Below are positions 8,545 through 17,630 of a DNA stretch of 64,000 nt, one piece after another. Where the stretch lies: assembly GCF_000337775.1 (NCBI RefSeq), contig NZ_AOLQ01000040.1, forward strand, positions 57,886-121,885, given 5' to 3'. Below the pieces are notes generated by a model, which worked only from the letters and a program-made list of their open reading frames with translations, was not told the DNA's origin and did not search any database. A program made the position numbers and the translations under genes. The stretch comes from Haloarcula vallismortis ATCC 29715 (GTDB taxonomy: Archaea > Halobacteriota > Halobacteria > Halobacteriales > Haloarculaceae). Numbering within the stretch: position 1 is the first letter of the stretch; each line of letters begins with the position of its first letter.

Positions 8545-10227
8545 ATGTTTGACCCCGACGAGCTGGCGGAGATACGGGAGTCGAAGGCTCAGTGGGAGGA
8601 AGACGATGTCCAGCCCACCGTCGACCGTTTCGGCGAACGCAAGGAGACGTTCACCACGGACACCGAAGGGCACGAGGTAGACCGCCTATACACCCCCGAC
8701 GACATCTCCAACCTCGACTACGAGGCGGACCTCGGCTTCCCTGGCCAGGAGCCGTACACTCGCGGCGTGTATCCGACCGGCTATCGGGGCCGGCTCTGGA
8801 CGATGCGCCAGTACGCCGGGATGGGGACCGCGACAGAAACCAACGAGAGATTCAATTACTTGCTCGACCAGGGCCAGACCGGACTCTCGATGGCGTTTGA
8901 TCTCCCCACCCAGATGGGCTACGACTCCGATCACGCGATGGCCGCCGGCGAGGTGGGCAAAACCGGCGTCGCCATCGACTCGCTGGACGACATGGAGACC
9001 GTATTCGACGGCATCCCGCTCGACGAGGTTTCGACGAGTATGACTATCAACGCCCCGGCGTCAGTGCTGTTGGCGATGTACATCGCTGTCGGCGACAAGC
9101 AGGGCGTCGACCGCGAGGAGCTTCGCGGGACTATCCAGAACGACGTGCTGAAGGAGTACATCGCCCGAAATACGTTCATCTACCCGCCAGAGCCGTCGAT
9201 GCGGCTCATCACCGATATCTTCGAGTTCTGCGCCGCCGAAACGCCGAGTTTCAACACCATCTCAATCTCGGGCTATCACATCCGTGAGGCCGGCTCGACG
9301 GCCGCCCAGGAGATCGCCTTCACGCTCGGCGACGGCATCGAGTACGTTGAGGCCGCCATCGAGGCCGGGCTGGACGTCGATGAGTTCGCCCCCCAACTCT
9401 CGTTCTTTTTCGCCTCTTACAACAATATCTTCGAGGAAGTGGCGAAGTTCCGGGCGGCGCGTCGCCTCTGGGCGAAAATCATGGACGAGCGCTTCGACGC
9501 CCAGAATCCCAAGTCGAAGCAGTTGAAGTTCCACACCCAGACCGCCGGCTCGACGCTGACCGCTCAACAGATCGAGAACAACGTCGTTCGCGTGTCCTAC
9601 CAGGCACTGGCGGCGGTCCTCGGTGGAACCCAGAGCCTCCACACCAACGGGAAAGACGAGGCCATCGGCCTGCCGACCGAGGAGTCCGTGCGAACGGCCC
9701 TGCGGACCCAGCAGATTCTGGCCCACGAGTCCGGCGCGGCCGACACCATCGACCCGCTGGCCGGGAGCTACTACGTCGAATCACTGACTGACGAACTCGA
9801 AGCCGAGGCCCGTGAACTCATCGAAGAGGTCGACGAGCGCGGCGGGATGCGCCGTTCCATTGAGGAGCAGTGGGTCCAGCGCCAGATTCAGGACGTGGCG
9901 TTCGAACGCCAGCGAGAACAGGAAGAGGGCGACCGCATCATCGTCGGCGTCAACGAGTATCAGGTCGAGGAAGAGGGCGAGCAAGACATCGAGGAGGTCG
10001 ACGAAGCGGTCGAGCAAGCCCAGCAGGACAACGTCGCCACCGTCCGCGAGGAGCGCGACGACGAGACCGTCGAGGCGAAACTCGACGCACTCCGACAGGC
10101 CGCCGAGGGCGATGAGAACGTGATGCCCTACATCATCGACGCGGTGAAGGCCTACGCCACGACCGGCGAGGTGTGTGACGTGTTCCGGGACGTGTTCGGC
10201 GAATACCAGCCCGGCTCGTCGATGTAG
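8545..10227 (+). CDS. Methylmalonyl-CoA mutase, catalytic (large) subunit without B12 domain
   Basis: A 560-residue alpha-type subunit of methylmalonyl-CoA mutase. It interconverts (R)-methylmalonyl-CoA and succinyl-CoA using adenosylcobalamin. The TIM-barrel substrate-binding signature '[19 protein letters not shown]' lies at about 73-91, followed by 'N-x-R-x-x-x-L-L-x-x-G-Q-T-G-L-S-x-A-F-D-L-P'. The protein stops before the cobalamin-binding domain, so a separate small subunit must be encoded elsewhere, as is usual in haloarchaea. The C-terminal 80 residues are Glu-rich. The epimerase gene for the same pathway follows 83 bp downstream, consistent with propionyl-CoA or odd-chain acid metabolism. 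Confidence 0.93.
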   Translation: MFDPDELAEIRESKAQWEEDDVQPTVDRFGERKETFTTDTEGHEVDRLYTPDDISNLDYEADLGFPGQEPYTRGVYPTGYRGRLWTMRQYAGMGTATETNERFNYLLDQGQTGLSMAFDLPTQMGYDSDHAMAAGEVGKTGVAIDSLDDMETVFDGIPLDEVSTSMTINAPASVLLAMYIAVGDKQGVDREELRGTIQNDVLKEYIARNTFIYPPEPSMRLITDIFEFCAAETPSFNTISISGYHIREAGSTAAQEIAFTLGDGIEYVEAAIEAGLDVDEFAPQLSFFFASYNNIFEEVAKFRAARRLWAKIMDERFDAQNPKSKQLKFHTQTAGSTLTAQQIENNVVRVSYQALAAVLGGTQSLHTNGKDEAIGLPTEESVRTALRTQQILAHESGAADTIDPLAGSYYVESLTDELEAEARELIEEVDERGGMRRSIEEQWVQRQIQDVAFERQREQEEGDRIIVGVNEYQVEEEGEQDIEEVDEAVEQAQQDNVATVREERDDETVEAKLDALRQAAEGDENVMPYIIDAVKAYATTGEVCDVFRDVFGEYQPGSSM

Positions 10228-10281
10228 GGTCGGTCGAAACGTAAATCGCGGCCTGCCTTCCAGCTCTCCATGCTCCCAGAA

Positions 10282-10288
10282 TTATAAG
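10282..10288 (+). promoter_or_regulatory. TATA box of the epimerase gene
   Basis: TTATAAG about 23-29 bases before the ATG at 10311, the spacing expected for a leaderless haloarchaeal transcript. It suggests the epimerase has its own promoter despite lying just downstream of the mutase. Confidence 0.6.
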
Positions 10289-10310
10289 CTATCCCGATGT
10301 ACAGCCGTCC

Positions 10311-10700
10311 ATGCAATTCGACCACGCCGGTATCGCGACGGACGACGCCGACTCGCTTGCGGCACTGTTCACTGACGCCTTCGGGACGCCTGTCGTCCAC
10401 GAGGAGACGTTTGACGGCCTCCAGGTGACGTTTCTGGAGATGGACAACGGCTACTTCGAGCTGCTGGAACCGCTGCCGGACGCCGATGGTGCGATTCCAC
10501 GCTACCTCGACAGCAACGGGCCGGGCATCCATCACGTCGCGCTGGAAACCGACGACATCTCCGCCGCACTAGAGACGGTCAGTGCCTGTGGGATCGACCG
10601 CATCGACGAGGAGCCGAGGCCGGGCGCGTGGGGCCACGATGTGGCGTTCCTCCATCCGAAGACGACTGGCGGCGTCCTCGTGGAATTAGTCGAACACTAA
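10311..10700 (+). CDS. mce: Methylmalonyl-CoA epimerase
   Basis: A 129-residue vicinal-oxygen-chelate protein with two beta-alpha-beta-beta-beta modules. Likely metal ligands are His4 (motif FDHAGIA), His in 'GIHHVAL' near residue 71, and a late Glu in 'VLVELVEH'. Length and motif order match methylmalonyl-CoA epimerases, which interconvert the (S) and (R) forms of methylmalonyl-CoA between propionyl-CoA carboxylase and the mutase. Its place directly downstream of the mutase gene makes the assignment firm. Confidence 0.92.
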   Translation: MQFDHAGIATDDADSLAALFTDAFGTPVVHEETFDGLQVTFLEMDNGYFELLEPLPDADGAIPRYLDSNGPGIHHVALETDDISAALETVSACGIDRIDEEPRPGAWGHDVAFLHPKTTGGVLVELVEH

Positions 10701-10720
10701 TCGGCGGTGTTGCGGCTGTG

Positions 10721-11368
10721 TTACTCGTCGCTGTCGTCGAGGAAGGCCGCGAACCGTTCTTCGGCTCCCGGTGTCAGCCGCTCCGGCGGCTCTGCGAACC
10801 ACGCCGCGCCCACGATCTCCGACTCATCCACGTCGAGCGCCCCTTTCTTGTACTCTGCTTCGAGGTAGATGTCCAGCGTGTGGACCGACCCCTGTGCGTC
10901 GGTGTCTGGATAGTACTTCGAGTGAACGACCTCCGCGACGCCGGTGACCGTACAGCGGATACCGGTCTGTTCGTTGACCCGTCGGACGGCGGTCCCTTGC
11001 ACTGATTCGTACTCGCCGCCCTTGCCGCCGCCCGGAAGTGCCCACACGTCAGCACCCCGGCCCAGCACGAGCAGGACACGGTCGCGGGTGTCGCCGGCCG
11101 CCTGATCGGGAATCTGGTCGCTCAGTTCCGGGAAGTCGGTGCCATCACGCGTGACGAACACAACGCTGTTCCCGGAGTAACCGGTCCCGCGTGTCGCGGC
11201 GAACACGTCCGCGTATTCGTCAGGTGATAGCTCGAAGGTTTCCTCGGTGACCGGGACCTCGTCGTAAGCCGCCTCCAGGCTCGAAACCCGCTCGTCGACG
11301 TTCGTCTGATTGATTTTCTCCGTGAGGTTCACGTCCTCAGTCCCCCGGCCGTCGGCGTCGTCAGTCAT
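10721..11368 (-). CDS. Nudix-fold protein with an altered Nudix box
   Basis: A 215-residue protein. The first 95 residues are a family-specific acidic extension and the rest is a Nudix fold with a 'LPGGGKGGEYES' loop. The Nudix box is degenerate: the RE-x-x-EE core reads R-R-V-N-E-Q, so two of the three metal-binding glutamates are replaced. This may mean loss of pyrophosphohydrolase activity, use as a sensor domain, or an unusual metal site. The ATG at 11368 is preferred over a longer upstream reading because it leaves a normal divergent promoter gap to the next gene. Substrate unknown. Confidence 0.72.
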   Translation of the reverse strand: MTDDADGRGTEDVNLTEKINQTNVDERVSSLEAAYDEVPVTEETFELSPDEYADVFAATRGTGYSGNSVVFVTRDGTDFPELSDQIPDQAAGDTRDRVLLVLGRGADVWALPGGGKGGEYESVQGTAVRRVNEQTGIRCTVTGVAEVVHSKYYPDTDAQGSVHTLDIYLEAEYKKGALDVDESEIVGAAWFAEPPERLTPGAEERFAAFLDDSDE

Positions 11369-11452
11369 ACGCGGTTGTACTCCGGACCACCGATAAGTGC
11401 CGCGGTCCAGTCGATGCAAAAGAACTTGTATTCTGGTTGTCCCTTTGCAGAC

Positions 11453-12423
11453 ATGAAGGCGATTGTCCTCGCGGGCGGGTACGCCACCCGGCTCTGGCCA
11501 GTTACCAAGCACCGGCCCAAGATGCTCCTTCCTGTCGGTGAAACAACCATCATCGACCGGATTCTCGGCGAGTTAGAGGCGGACAATCGCATTACGGACG
11601 TGTTTGTCAGCACGAACCAGCGGTTTGCCGACGACTTTCGGGACCACATCGCCGCGAGCAGCTTCGAGAAGCCGTCTCTGACCGTCGAGGAAACCGCTGA
11701 GGAGGACGAAAAGTTCGGCGTCGTCGGCGCGATCGCCCAGTTGGTCGACCGCGAGGGGCTTGGCGATGAAGACCTGCTGGTCATCGCCGGCGACAATCTC
11801 ATTAGCTTCGATATTGCGGCGTTCATCGATTACTTCCAACAGTACGGCGACCCAACGCTCGCCGCCTACGATGTCGGGTCCCGCGAGAAAGCCCTAGTTC
11901 CTACGGCCTCATCGAACTGGACGGCGAGGAGGTCGTGGACTTCCAGGAAAAGCCCGACGACCCCAATAGCACGCTCGTCTCGATTGCCTGTTACGCGTTC
12001 CCGGCCGACTCGATTCGCTTCGACGAATATCTCGAAGATGGGAACAATCCCGACGAACCCGGCTGGTTCATCCAGTGGCTCGTCAACGACGGTCCCGTCC
12101 GCGCGTTCACGTTTGACGACGCTTGGTACGATATCGGGACGCCGGAAAGCTATCTGGAGGCCGTCGCGTGGGAACTCGACGGGCACAACGTCGTCGCAGA
12201 GGATGCTACCATCGAGAACACCACTCTCGGCGAGAATGTCCACGTCCTCTCGGGAGCCGAACTCGTCAACTCAAGTCTCGACCGGACCATCGTGTTCCCG
12301 GATACAACCATCATCGATTCGGACATCCGCCAGTCAATAATCGATCAGGATACGCACGTCGAGAGTCTGGACCTGGCGGGTGCGCTTATCGGTGCACACA
12401 CGCAATTAACCGACGGCAATTAA
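11453..12423 (+). pseudogene. Sugar-1-phosphate nucleotidyltransferase, frameshifted
   Basis: The first 147 codons encode the N-terminal Rossmann domain of a GlmU/RmlA-type nucleotidyltransferase, with signature GGYATRLWPVTKHRPK near residues 7-22. The remainder, in the next frame from about 11893, begins 'SSYGLIELDGEEVVDFQEKP' and continues through the rest of the catalytic domain into a short left-handed beta-helix tail. A single missing base in the C run at 11892-11894 joins the two halves: adding one C restores an uninterrupted protein of about 323 residues. Either the gene is inactivated or the base was lost in sequencing. The family makes NDP-sugars for surface polysaccharide or glycosylation. 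Confidence 0.8.
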
Positions 12424-12451
12424 CCCCGCTCAGCCGTTTTGTCTCTCCTGA

Positions 12452-13171
12452 TTACGCCAGCCACGCGTCTTCAATCTGGAGCGTCCCGCGACTCCCGTCC
12501 CACTCCGTCTCGTACTCCAGTTCGATTCGACGGTCCATATGTGGCCCGTCGGTCACAAGCGTCTCGAATTCGCCGCCTTCGCCGAGGATGTGAACGCCGT
12601 ACTCATCGTTGAGCGCCTCCAGTTCGTCGAGCGCGTCGGCATCGAGCGTGCGCCCCAGCCAGGACTCGTCGAGCCCGTACGCAGCCACCCGGATAATGCG
12701 GATTTCGAAGCCGGCATCGAGCATCGCGTCGGCGAGGTCGCGGGGGTTCTCCTGCCATAGCGGCGCAAACACGTTGGCTTCGAGGCGGTCGGCCATCGAT
12801 TCGATGCGGGTCGTCTGGTACTCGCTCTCGACAGCCCCGGCAGTGACACCAGTGATACCGCCGTCCAGTTCAGCATCGAGTTCGCGCAGTGCCGCTTCGA
12901 GCGGTTCGAGTTCGGCATCGCCCTGTGCGCCGGAATCAAGCACGTCGTCGGCCTCGAAATCAGCAGGTTCAATCTCGACCAGTGGAATGCCGATACTCTC
13001 GGCGGCCAAGCGGGCTAACCGGGTCGCCGGGACGTGGTACATGTAGGAGTCGCCGTCGGGGTGGACCGTCACCAGACGTTCGACGGGATGGTCCCGTTCC
13101 AGTGCCCGGTACAGCGCCCACGAGGAGTCTTTGCCGCCGGAGAACAGTGAAACCCACGCGCCGTCTGTCAT
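12452..13171 (-). CDS. Diphthine--ammonia ligase-type PP-loop ATPase (DUF71/Dph6 family)
   Basis: A 239-residue N-type ATP pyrophosphatase. The PP-loop SGGKDS lies near residue 11. The family-specific stretch 'G-x-T-A-G-A-V-E-S-E-Y-Q' lies near 110-121, and the C terminus has 'GEGGEFETLV'. This architecture matches archaeal homologues of Dph6, which amidate diphthine on elongation factor 2 using ATP and ammonia. The ATG at 13171 is used because the longer upstream reading is low-complexity and starts outside the family alignment. The specific activity rests on family membership. Confidence 0.85.
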   Translation of the reverse strand: MTDGAWVSLFSGGKDSSWALYRALERDHPVERLVTVHPDGDSYMYHVPATRLARLAAESIGIPLVEIEPADFEADDVLDSGAQGDAELEPLEAALRELDAELDGGITGVTAGAVESEYQTTRIESMADRLEANVFAPLWQENPRDLADAMLDAGFEIRIIRVAAYGLDESWLGRTLDADALDELEALNDEYGVHILGEGGEFETLVTDGPHMDRRIELEYETEWDGSRGTLQIEDAWLA

Positions 13172-13206
13172 AGCCGCCGGTAGCCGGCGGCGGCGTAAAT
13201 CGCTGT

Positions 13207-14328
13207 CTATTCCACCAGTTCGTCCTCGATATCGGTGTGACTGACGTAGGTCGCTACCCGGACACCGACGATGCTGATGAGGATACCTGCGAGGATGAAC
13301 AACCCGAGACGGGTGCCAGCCTCTAGCGAGAAGCCCTGAATCTGTACGATGCCGAGGTTCGTTTCCGGCACCTGAAACGGCTCGAACACGCCGCCGCGTT
13401 CGAGGAAGTATGCAGAAAAGCCGCGAACGACGAGCCCGACCGCAACCGCACCGAACGGGAGATTCACGTACGCGCTCCGGACCCCCTCTTGCTGGATGAG
13501 TTCGTCCAGCAGGCGACCGAGCGAGGCCGCCAGCGCAGCGCCGGTCAGCCACGGCACAGACGCGAAGGCAAAGCGATTCGCGAGCAGGAAGGGGCTGATA
13601 TCGCCGACCGCAGAGACGCCCAGCACGCCGGCGAAAATACCGACGAGCGAGAGGCCGGCGGCGACGACGTAGGTCACGAGCGACACCTGGCCCGAGTACA
13701 GGGCTTCCCGGGTCTGGCTGGGCAACCGGGAGAGGTACGTGTCGATACCGAGTCCCTTGTAGATGAGAAACACGCCGATGGCGGCCGCGATAGCGCCGAC
13801 GGCGATGGTCGGGCTGGTGACGACGAGCAACAGCGGGAACGCGAGCATGATGATCCCGACGGGGACCAGCACCGTCTTGCGCAGTTCCTCATCGGCCAAG
13901 AACTGTTTGAGCAGGTAGTACGTCGATTCGATGTCGCGGGCCTGGCGGACGACGACCCGGTCGACAGCGTCGACCCTGACGCGGCTCTCGATGATGGGGA
14001 CCAGCCGCTCGTCGTCGGCGCTGTCGACGACGACAACGGCGGAATCGGGGTCGTGCTCGGCGACCAGATCGTCGATCTGGCTTGCGATTTCCCGGTCCGA
14101 ACCGACGCTGTCGCTCCCACCGCCGACGACAGCGAGGACCGGCGAGGACCCCTCGGCTTCGAGTTCATCCGCGACTGCGAGCCCTTCGAGCAGGCAGTTG
14201 ACTCGGCTGTCCTCCGGGTCAACGACGCCTGTCTGGGTGATGAGTGACTCGACAGCGTCGCGGCCGACGACGGGACACGCCGCTGCGGCCGGACTGTCCC
14301 TGTCGATACACACCACCAGCGTAGTCAC
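13207..14328 (-). CDS. DUF373-family integral membrane protein
   Basis: A 373-residue protein with a soluble N-terminal half of about 140 residues and a C-terminal half of about six hydrophobic helices. The soluble half starts with the DUF373 hallmark 'L-V-V-C-I-D-R-D', here just after a GTG start. The next in-frame ATG upstream would add a basic stretch with no family match. DUF373 proteins are archaeal and of unknown function. The gene is followed 35 bp away by the Dph6-type gene and preceded by an SppA-type protease, all on the minus strand. Confidence 0.85.
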   Translation of the reverse strand: MTTLVVCIDRDSPAAAACPVVGRDAVESLITQTGVVDPEDSRVNCLLEGLAVADELEAEGSSPVLAVVGGGSDSVGSDREIASQIDDLVAEHDPDSAVVVVDSADDERLVPIIESRVRVDAVDRVVVRQARDIESTYYLLKQFLADEELRKTVLVPVGIIMLAFPLLLVVTSPTIAVGAIAAAIGVFLIYKGLGIDTYLSRLPSQTREALYSGQVSLVTYVVAAGLSLVGIFAGVLGVSAVGDISPFLLANRFAFASVPWLTGAALAASLGRLLDELIQQEGVRSAYVNLPFGAVAVGLVVRGFSAYFLERGGVFEPFQVPETNLGIVQIQGFSLEAGTRLGLFILAGILISIVGVRVATYVSHTDIEDELVE

Positions 14329-14368
14329 ACTACGGCGAAGGCGGTCCCCGAATAAAAAACCTCCCGAG

Positions 14369-15364
14369 CTACCGCCGGAAGGAGAGGCCCTCGATATCGC
14401 CGTCGGCGACGCCGGCGATACCCGCACCCAGCGCGAACGCGACCTGCTGTGCGCCCCCGCGGAGTTTCCCTGCCAAGCCGCGCTCGGGCTCGTACTCCTT
14501 GATCGTCACATCCTCGCCCAGCCGTTGTTCCAGACTCGCCTCGACATCGTCTCGTGTCCCGAGTCGGTCGACGAGCCCGCGCTCCTCGGCCGCGTCGCCG
14601 AGATAGATGCGCGCTTCGGTGTCTCTGAGCGTCTCGGCGTCCATCTCGCGGCCCTCGGCCACGGTGTCGATGAACTGGTCGTAGTAGTCGTCGACGATGC
14701 CCTGCAGGTACTCGCGCTCGTCCTCGGTCATTTCCTTCAGCGGGACGCCGGCGTCCTTGTACTCGCCGGCGGTGAACTGCTCGTAGGAGAGCCCGAGGCG
14801 GTCGGCCAGATCCTTGGCATTGACCCGCGAGCCGACGACGCCGATGGAGCCGACGATAGAGCCCTCACGCGCCCACAGTTCGTCACAGCCGGCGGCGATG
14901 TCGTAGCCGCCGCTGGCACAGACATCCGTCGCGTAGGCGATGGTCGGGCCGTCGAACTGCTGGGCAGCGATGCGGATGTCCTCGCTGGGGACGATTTCGC
15001 CGCCCGGCGTGTTCAGCTTCAGAAGCAGCGCCTCCGAGCCGCGGTCGGAATCAGCGCGTTCGATCTGGTCGACGATGTCGTCGGCCGACGCACCGACCGG
15101 CGGACTGGTGATACCACCGCCGCCGTCACGGCTGATCGGCCCTTCGACAGTGACTTCTGCGACGTTGTGTGCCGGGAGGAGCGAGCCGGCGATACTGCTA
15201 CCGATACGGGCTGTGGCAACGGCGACAGCAACGACCAGCAGGACGCCGAGCAACTGGGCGAGGTTGTCAGGCGTTCTGACAAACAACACCCACCCTAGAA
15301 CCGCGCCAATCCCGACGATAACTGCGATCAGTAACCCACGAACGATGTCGTCTGCGCCCGCCAT
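14369..15364 (-). CDS. sppA: Signal peptide peptidase SppA-type membrane protease (family S49)
   Basis: A 331-residue S49 serine protease. Two hydrophobic helices at the N terminus (about 8-28 and 36-64) anchor it in the membrane. The nucleophilic Ser is in 'CASGGYDIAAG' near residue 152. The general-base Lys fits 'VNAKDLADRLG' near residue 185, the same relative position as in Bacillus SppA. Such enzymes degrade signal-peptide remnants and membrane fragments. It is coupled to the upstream PAC2 gene by a one-base TAATG overlap. Confidence 0.88.
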   Translation of the reverse strand: MAGADDIVRGLLIAVIVGIGAVLGWVLFVRTPDNLAQLLGVLLVVAVAVATARIGSSIAGSLLPAHNVAEVTVEGPISRDGGGGITSPPVGASADDIVDQIERADSDRGSEALLLKLNTPGGEIVPSEDIRIAAQQFDGPTIAYATDVCASGGYDIAAGCDELWAREGSIVGSIGVVGSRVNAKDLADRLGLSYEQFTAGEYKDAGVPLKEMTEDEREYLQGIVDDYYDQFIDTVAEGREMDAETLRDTEARIYLGDAAEERGLVDRLGTRDDVEASLEQRLGEDVTIKEYEPERGLAGKLRGGAQQVAFALGAGIAGVADGDIEGLSFRR

Positions 15365-16101
15365 TACTGATACATCCCGAGCGGCTGTGCGCTCGTGCTC
15401 TCCTCTTGATTCTCCTGTAGTTGCTGTGCCAGCTGTGCCTTGGCGCGCCCGATTTCCTCAGCCTGCTCGACCAGCGCTTCGGTTTCGATCTCGAAGTCAG
15501 CGAGCGGACTGATGCCCGTCTGGAGCAGCGCCCGTGCCGCTTCCGGGTCAGGGAACCGCTGGTCGGCTTCGACGATAAGGCCGACGCTCGTCAGCCCCAT
15601 CCGCTGTGACTCGTGAACGAGCGCGCCGGTCGGTCCGGTGATTGCGCCGTTCTCAGAGGGTGGATTCACGTCCGCCTCCGCAAGCATTCCCGCCCCGTCG
15701 CCCGTCGAGATACCGTACACGTCTGGGACCCCATCTTTCTCGGCGGGACGGCCGCTGAGGTAGATCGGCGTTGCGTCGTTGGCCTCGAACCAACTGACCA
15801 TGCAGCTAGCGAACTCTTTCGCGCCGGACGGGGAGATCGGAGCGTCGCTCTGAAGCACGAGCAGGTCACGGTCTGCGTCCGCGTACAGCCGGACCGGTGG
15901 GCGAACGTCCGGGTCGTCTGTCCCGTATACGGCTATTTCTGGCAGCCCTTCGCAGTGAGCCGACGCGTAGTACTCCATGTCGTAGAGCTCGACAAGATGG
16001 TCCGCGGCTATCTTCCCGACGAGGCCGACACCCGGGAGCCCCTCAACCAGTGTTGGCGAATCGAGGGAAATATCCTCGCGGTGGACCTGTATGTGTGCCA
16101 T
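15364..16101 (-). CDS. PAC2-family proteasome assembly chaperone homologue
   Basis: A 245-residue protein of the PAC2 / COG2047 family. It carries the diagnostic 'L-V-E-G-L-P-G-V-G-L-V-G-K-I-A' near 18-32 and the later 'GLIVEADQRFPDPEAA' near 195-210. A Gln-rich coiled-coil tail closes the protein. Archaeal members are proposed proteasome-assembly or ATPase-interacting factors; some were annotated as acyl-CoA ligases in error. The ATG at 16101 gives the standard N terminus. It is probably co-transcribed with the S49 protease. Confidence 0.85.
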   Translation of the reverse strand: MAHIQVHREDISLDSPTLVEGLPGVGLVGKIAADHLVELYDMEYYASAHCEGLPEIAVYGTDDPDVRPPVRLYADADRDLLVLQSDAPISPSGAKEFASCMVSWFEANDATPIYLSGRPAEKDGVPDVYGISTGDGAGMLAEADVNPPSENGAITGPTGALVHESQRMGLTSVGLIVEADQRFPDPEAARALLQTGISPLADFEIETEALVEQAEEIGRAKAQLAQQLQENQEESTSAQPLGMYQ

Positions 16102-16188
16102 ATCTCGAATGTCGGCCGCCGGCGGCTTGAAAGCCATGGGCGGGTCCCGTTCGAAACCCACAAACCGACCGCCAGCGAACGCCGGATA

Positions 16189-17100
16189 ATGGAACCACTC
16201 GACCGCTACCGGCCCATCATCGACGACTTCGAGGCGTTCACCGACGCGTGTGAACGCCCGCTGCCGTCGGCTGTCCGGGTCAACAGCATCAAAGCCACCG
16301 TCGAGCGGGTCCGGACGGCGCTTACGGAAGCGGACATCGCCTACGACCCCGTCGACTGGCACGACGGCCTGTTCGTCCTGCCCGAAGACTCTCCCGGCGC
16401 GAACTGGCCGTACTTCCACGGCTGGATTCACGGCCAGGAGGAGGTGTCCGTGATTCCCGCGACCGTACTGGACCCCCAGCCCGGCGAGCGAGTCTGGGAC
16501 GCCTGTGCGGCACCGGGCAGCAAGACGACCCAGCTCGCCGCGCTGATGGACGACACCGGCGAAGTCGTCGCGACCGACAACAACCTCGGCCGTATCTCGG
16601 CGTTGCGGACCAACACCGAGCGGCTGGGCGCGACGACGGTGGCCGTCACCCACGAAGACGGCCGCAACCACTCGCTCAAGCCATTCGGCGGCGAGGGATA
16701 CGACCGGGCGCTCGTTGATGTCCCCTGCTCGTGTGAGGGGACGATCCGCAAGAATCCGGATACGCTGGAGGACTGGACGCTCTCGCACGTCGAAGGCATC
16801 TCCGGCGTCCAGAAAGGCATCCTCAAACGCGCCGTCGAGGTGACTGAGCCCGGCGGAACCGTCGTCTACTCTACCTGTACGTTCGCTCCGGAGGAAAATG
16901 AGGCCGTACTGGACTACGTGCTTGGCGAAGTAGACTGTGAGATTGTAGAGTACGACCTCCCGCTCGACCATGCGCCCGGAATCACCGAGTGGCAAGACGA
17001 GACCTACGACCCGAGCGTGACAAACGCCAAGCGAATCTACCCGCATCACAACGACACGGGCGGGTTCTTCTGTGCGAAACTGGAGGTGCCCGCCGAATGA
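16189..17100 (+). CDS. NOL1/NOP2/Sun-family RNA (cytosine-5) methyltransferase
   Basis: A 303-residue m5C RNA methyltransferase. SAM motif I is 'DACAAPGSKTTQL' near 103-115. Motif IV 'DVPCSCEGT' near 178-186 and motif VI 'YSTCTFAPEEN' near 226-236 supply the two cysteines used for catalysis and product release. The ATG at 16189 starts at the family's N terminus. It overlaps the next gene by ATGA. Archaeal NSUN proteins modify tRNA or rRNA, and the exact target cannot be read from sequence. Confidence 0.9.
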   Translation: MEPLDRYRPIIDDFEAFTDACERPLPSAVRVNSIKATVERVRTALTEADIAYDPVDWHDGLFVLPEDSPGANWPYFHGWIHGQEEVSVIPATVLDPQPGERVWDACAAPGSKTTQLAALMDDTGEVVATDNNLGRISALRTNTERLGATTVAVTHEDGRNHSLKPFGGEGYDRALVDVPCSCEGTIRKNPDTLEDWTLSHVEGISGVQKGILKRAVEVTEPGGTVVYSTCTFAPEENEAVLDYVLGEVDCEIVEYDLPLDHAPGITEWQDETYDPSVTNAKRIYPHHNDTGGFFCAKLEVPAE

Positions 17101-17597
17101 GCGACCAGAGCACAGTGTTCACGCGGCTCCCCGAAACGGACGACGAGCGCGAGGACCCCGAGCGAGCGACCCGCGAGGAAGTACTCGACTTCTGGACCGA
17201 GCGATTCGGCGTCCCGCCGGAGACCTTCGACGGGTACACGTTCTGGGAGCGCGGCGCTGGCAAACTGTGGCTGTATCAGGGCAGCCCTCCCTCGCCTGTC
17301 GACATTGAAGGGCTGGGCATGACGGTCCTGCGGACGCGCCAGGAACACTGGAAGCCGACGCTTGAGGCCGTCCAGCGGTTCGGCGAGCACGCCTCGAAGA
17401 ACGTCATCCACCTCGACGAGGACGCTGCCCGGGCGTTCGTGGCCGGTGAGGACCAGGAACTCGACTGGGACGGTGACTGGGGCTATCTGGTCGTCACCCA
17501 CGACCTTGCTGGTGAGGCTGAACCGGTCGGCGTCGGCCTGTACGTCTACGGTGAACTCAGGTCACAGGTGCCGAAGGGCCGCCGCCGAGAAGTCTGA
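17097..17597 (+). CDS. PUA-like RNA-binding partner of the NSUN methyltransferase
   Basis: A 166-residue acidic protein. It starts inside the stop of the methyltransferase gene (ATGA), so translation is coupled. In several bacterial and archaeal NSUN enzymes a C-terminal PUA-like domain follows the catalytic domain. The alternation here ('F-W-E-R-G-A-G-K-L-W-L', a hydrophobic strand, then 'L-Y-V-Y-G-E-L-R') fits that domain split off as a separate gene. A role in guiding the methyltransferase to RNA is inference. Confidence 0.65.
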   Translation: MSDQSTVFTRLPETDDEREDPERATREEVLDFWTERFGVPPETFDGYTFWERGAGKLWLYQGSPPSPVDIEGLGMTVLRTRQEHWKPTLEAVQRFGEHASKNVIHLDEDAARAFVAGEDQELDWDGDWGYLVVTHDLAGEAEPVGVGLYVYGELRSQVPKGRRREV

Positions 17598-17630
17598 TTC
17601 GAGCAGTGTGACTGCTCCGGCGAGAGCGGC

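Noticed and set aside
11885..11905. Programmed -1 frameshift in the nucleotidyltransferase
   Set aside because: No slippery X-XXY-YYZ in phase and no stem-loop evident just downstream; simple loss of one C explains it.
13489..15298. Long plus-strand readings opposite DUF373 and SppA
   Set aside because: No family features; the minus-strand genes have clear motifs and normal lengths.
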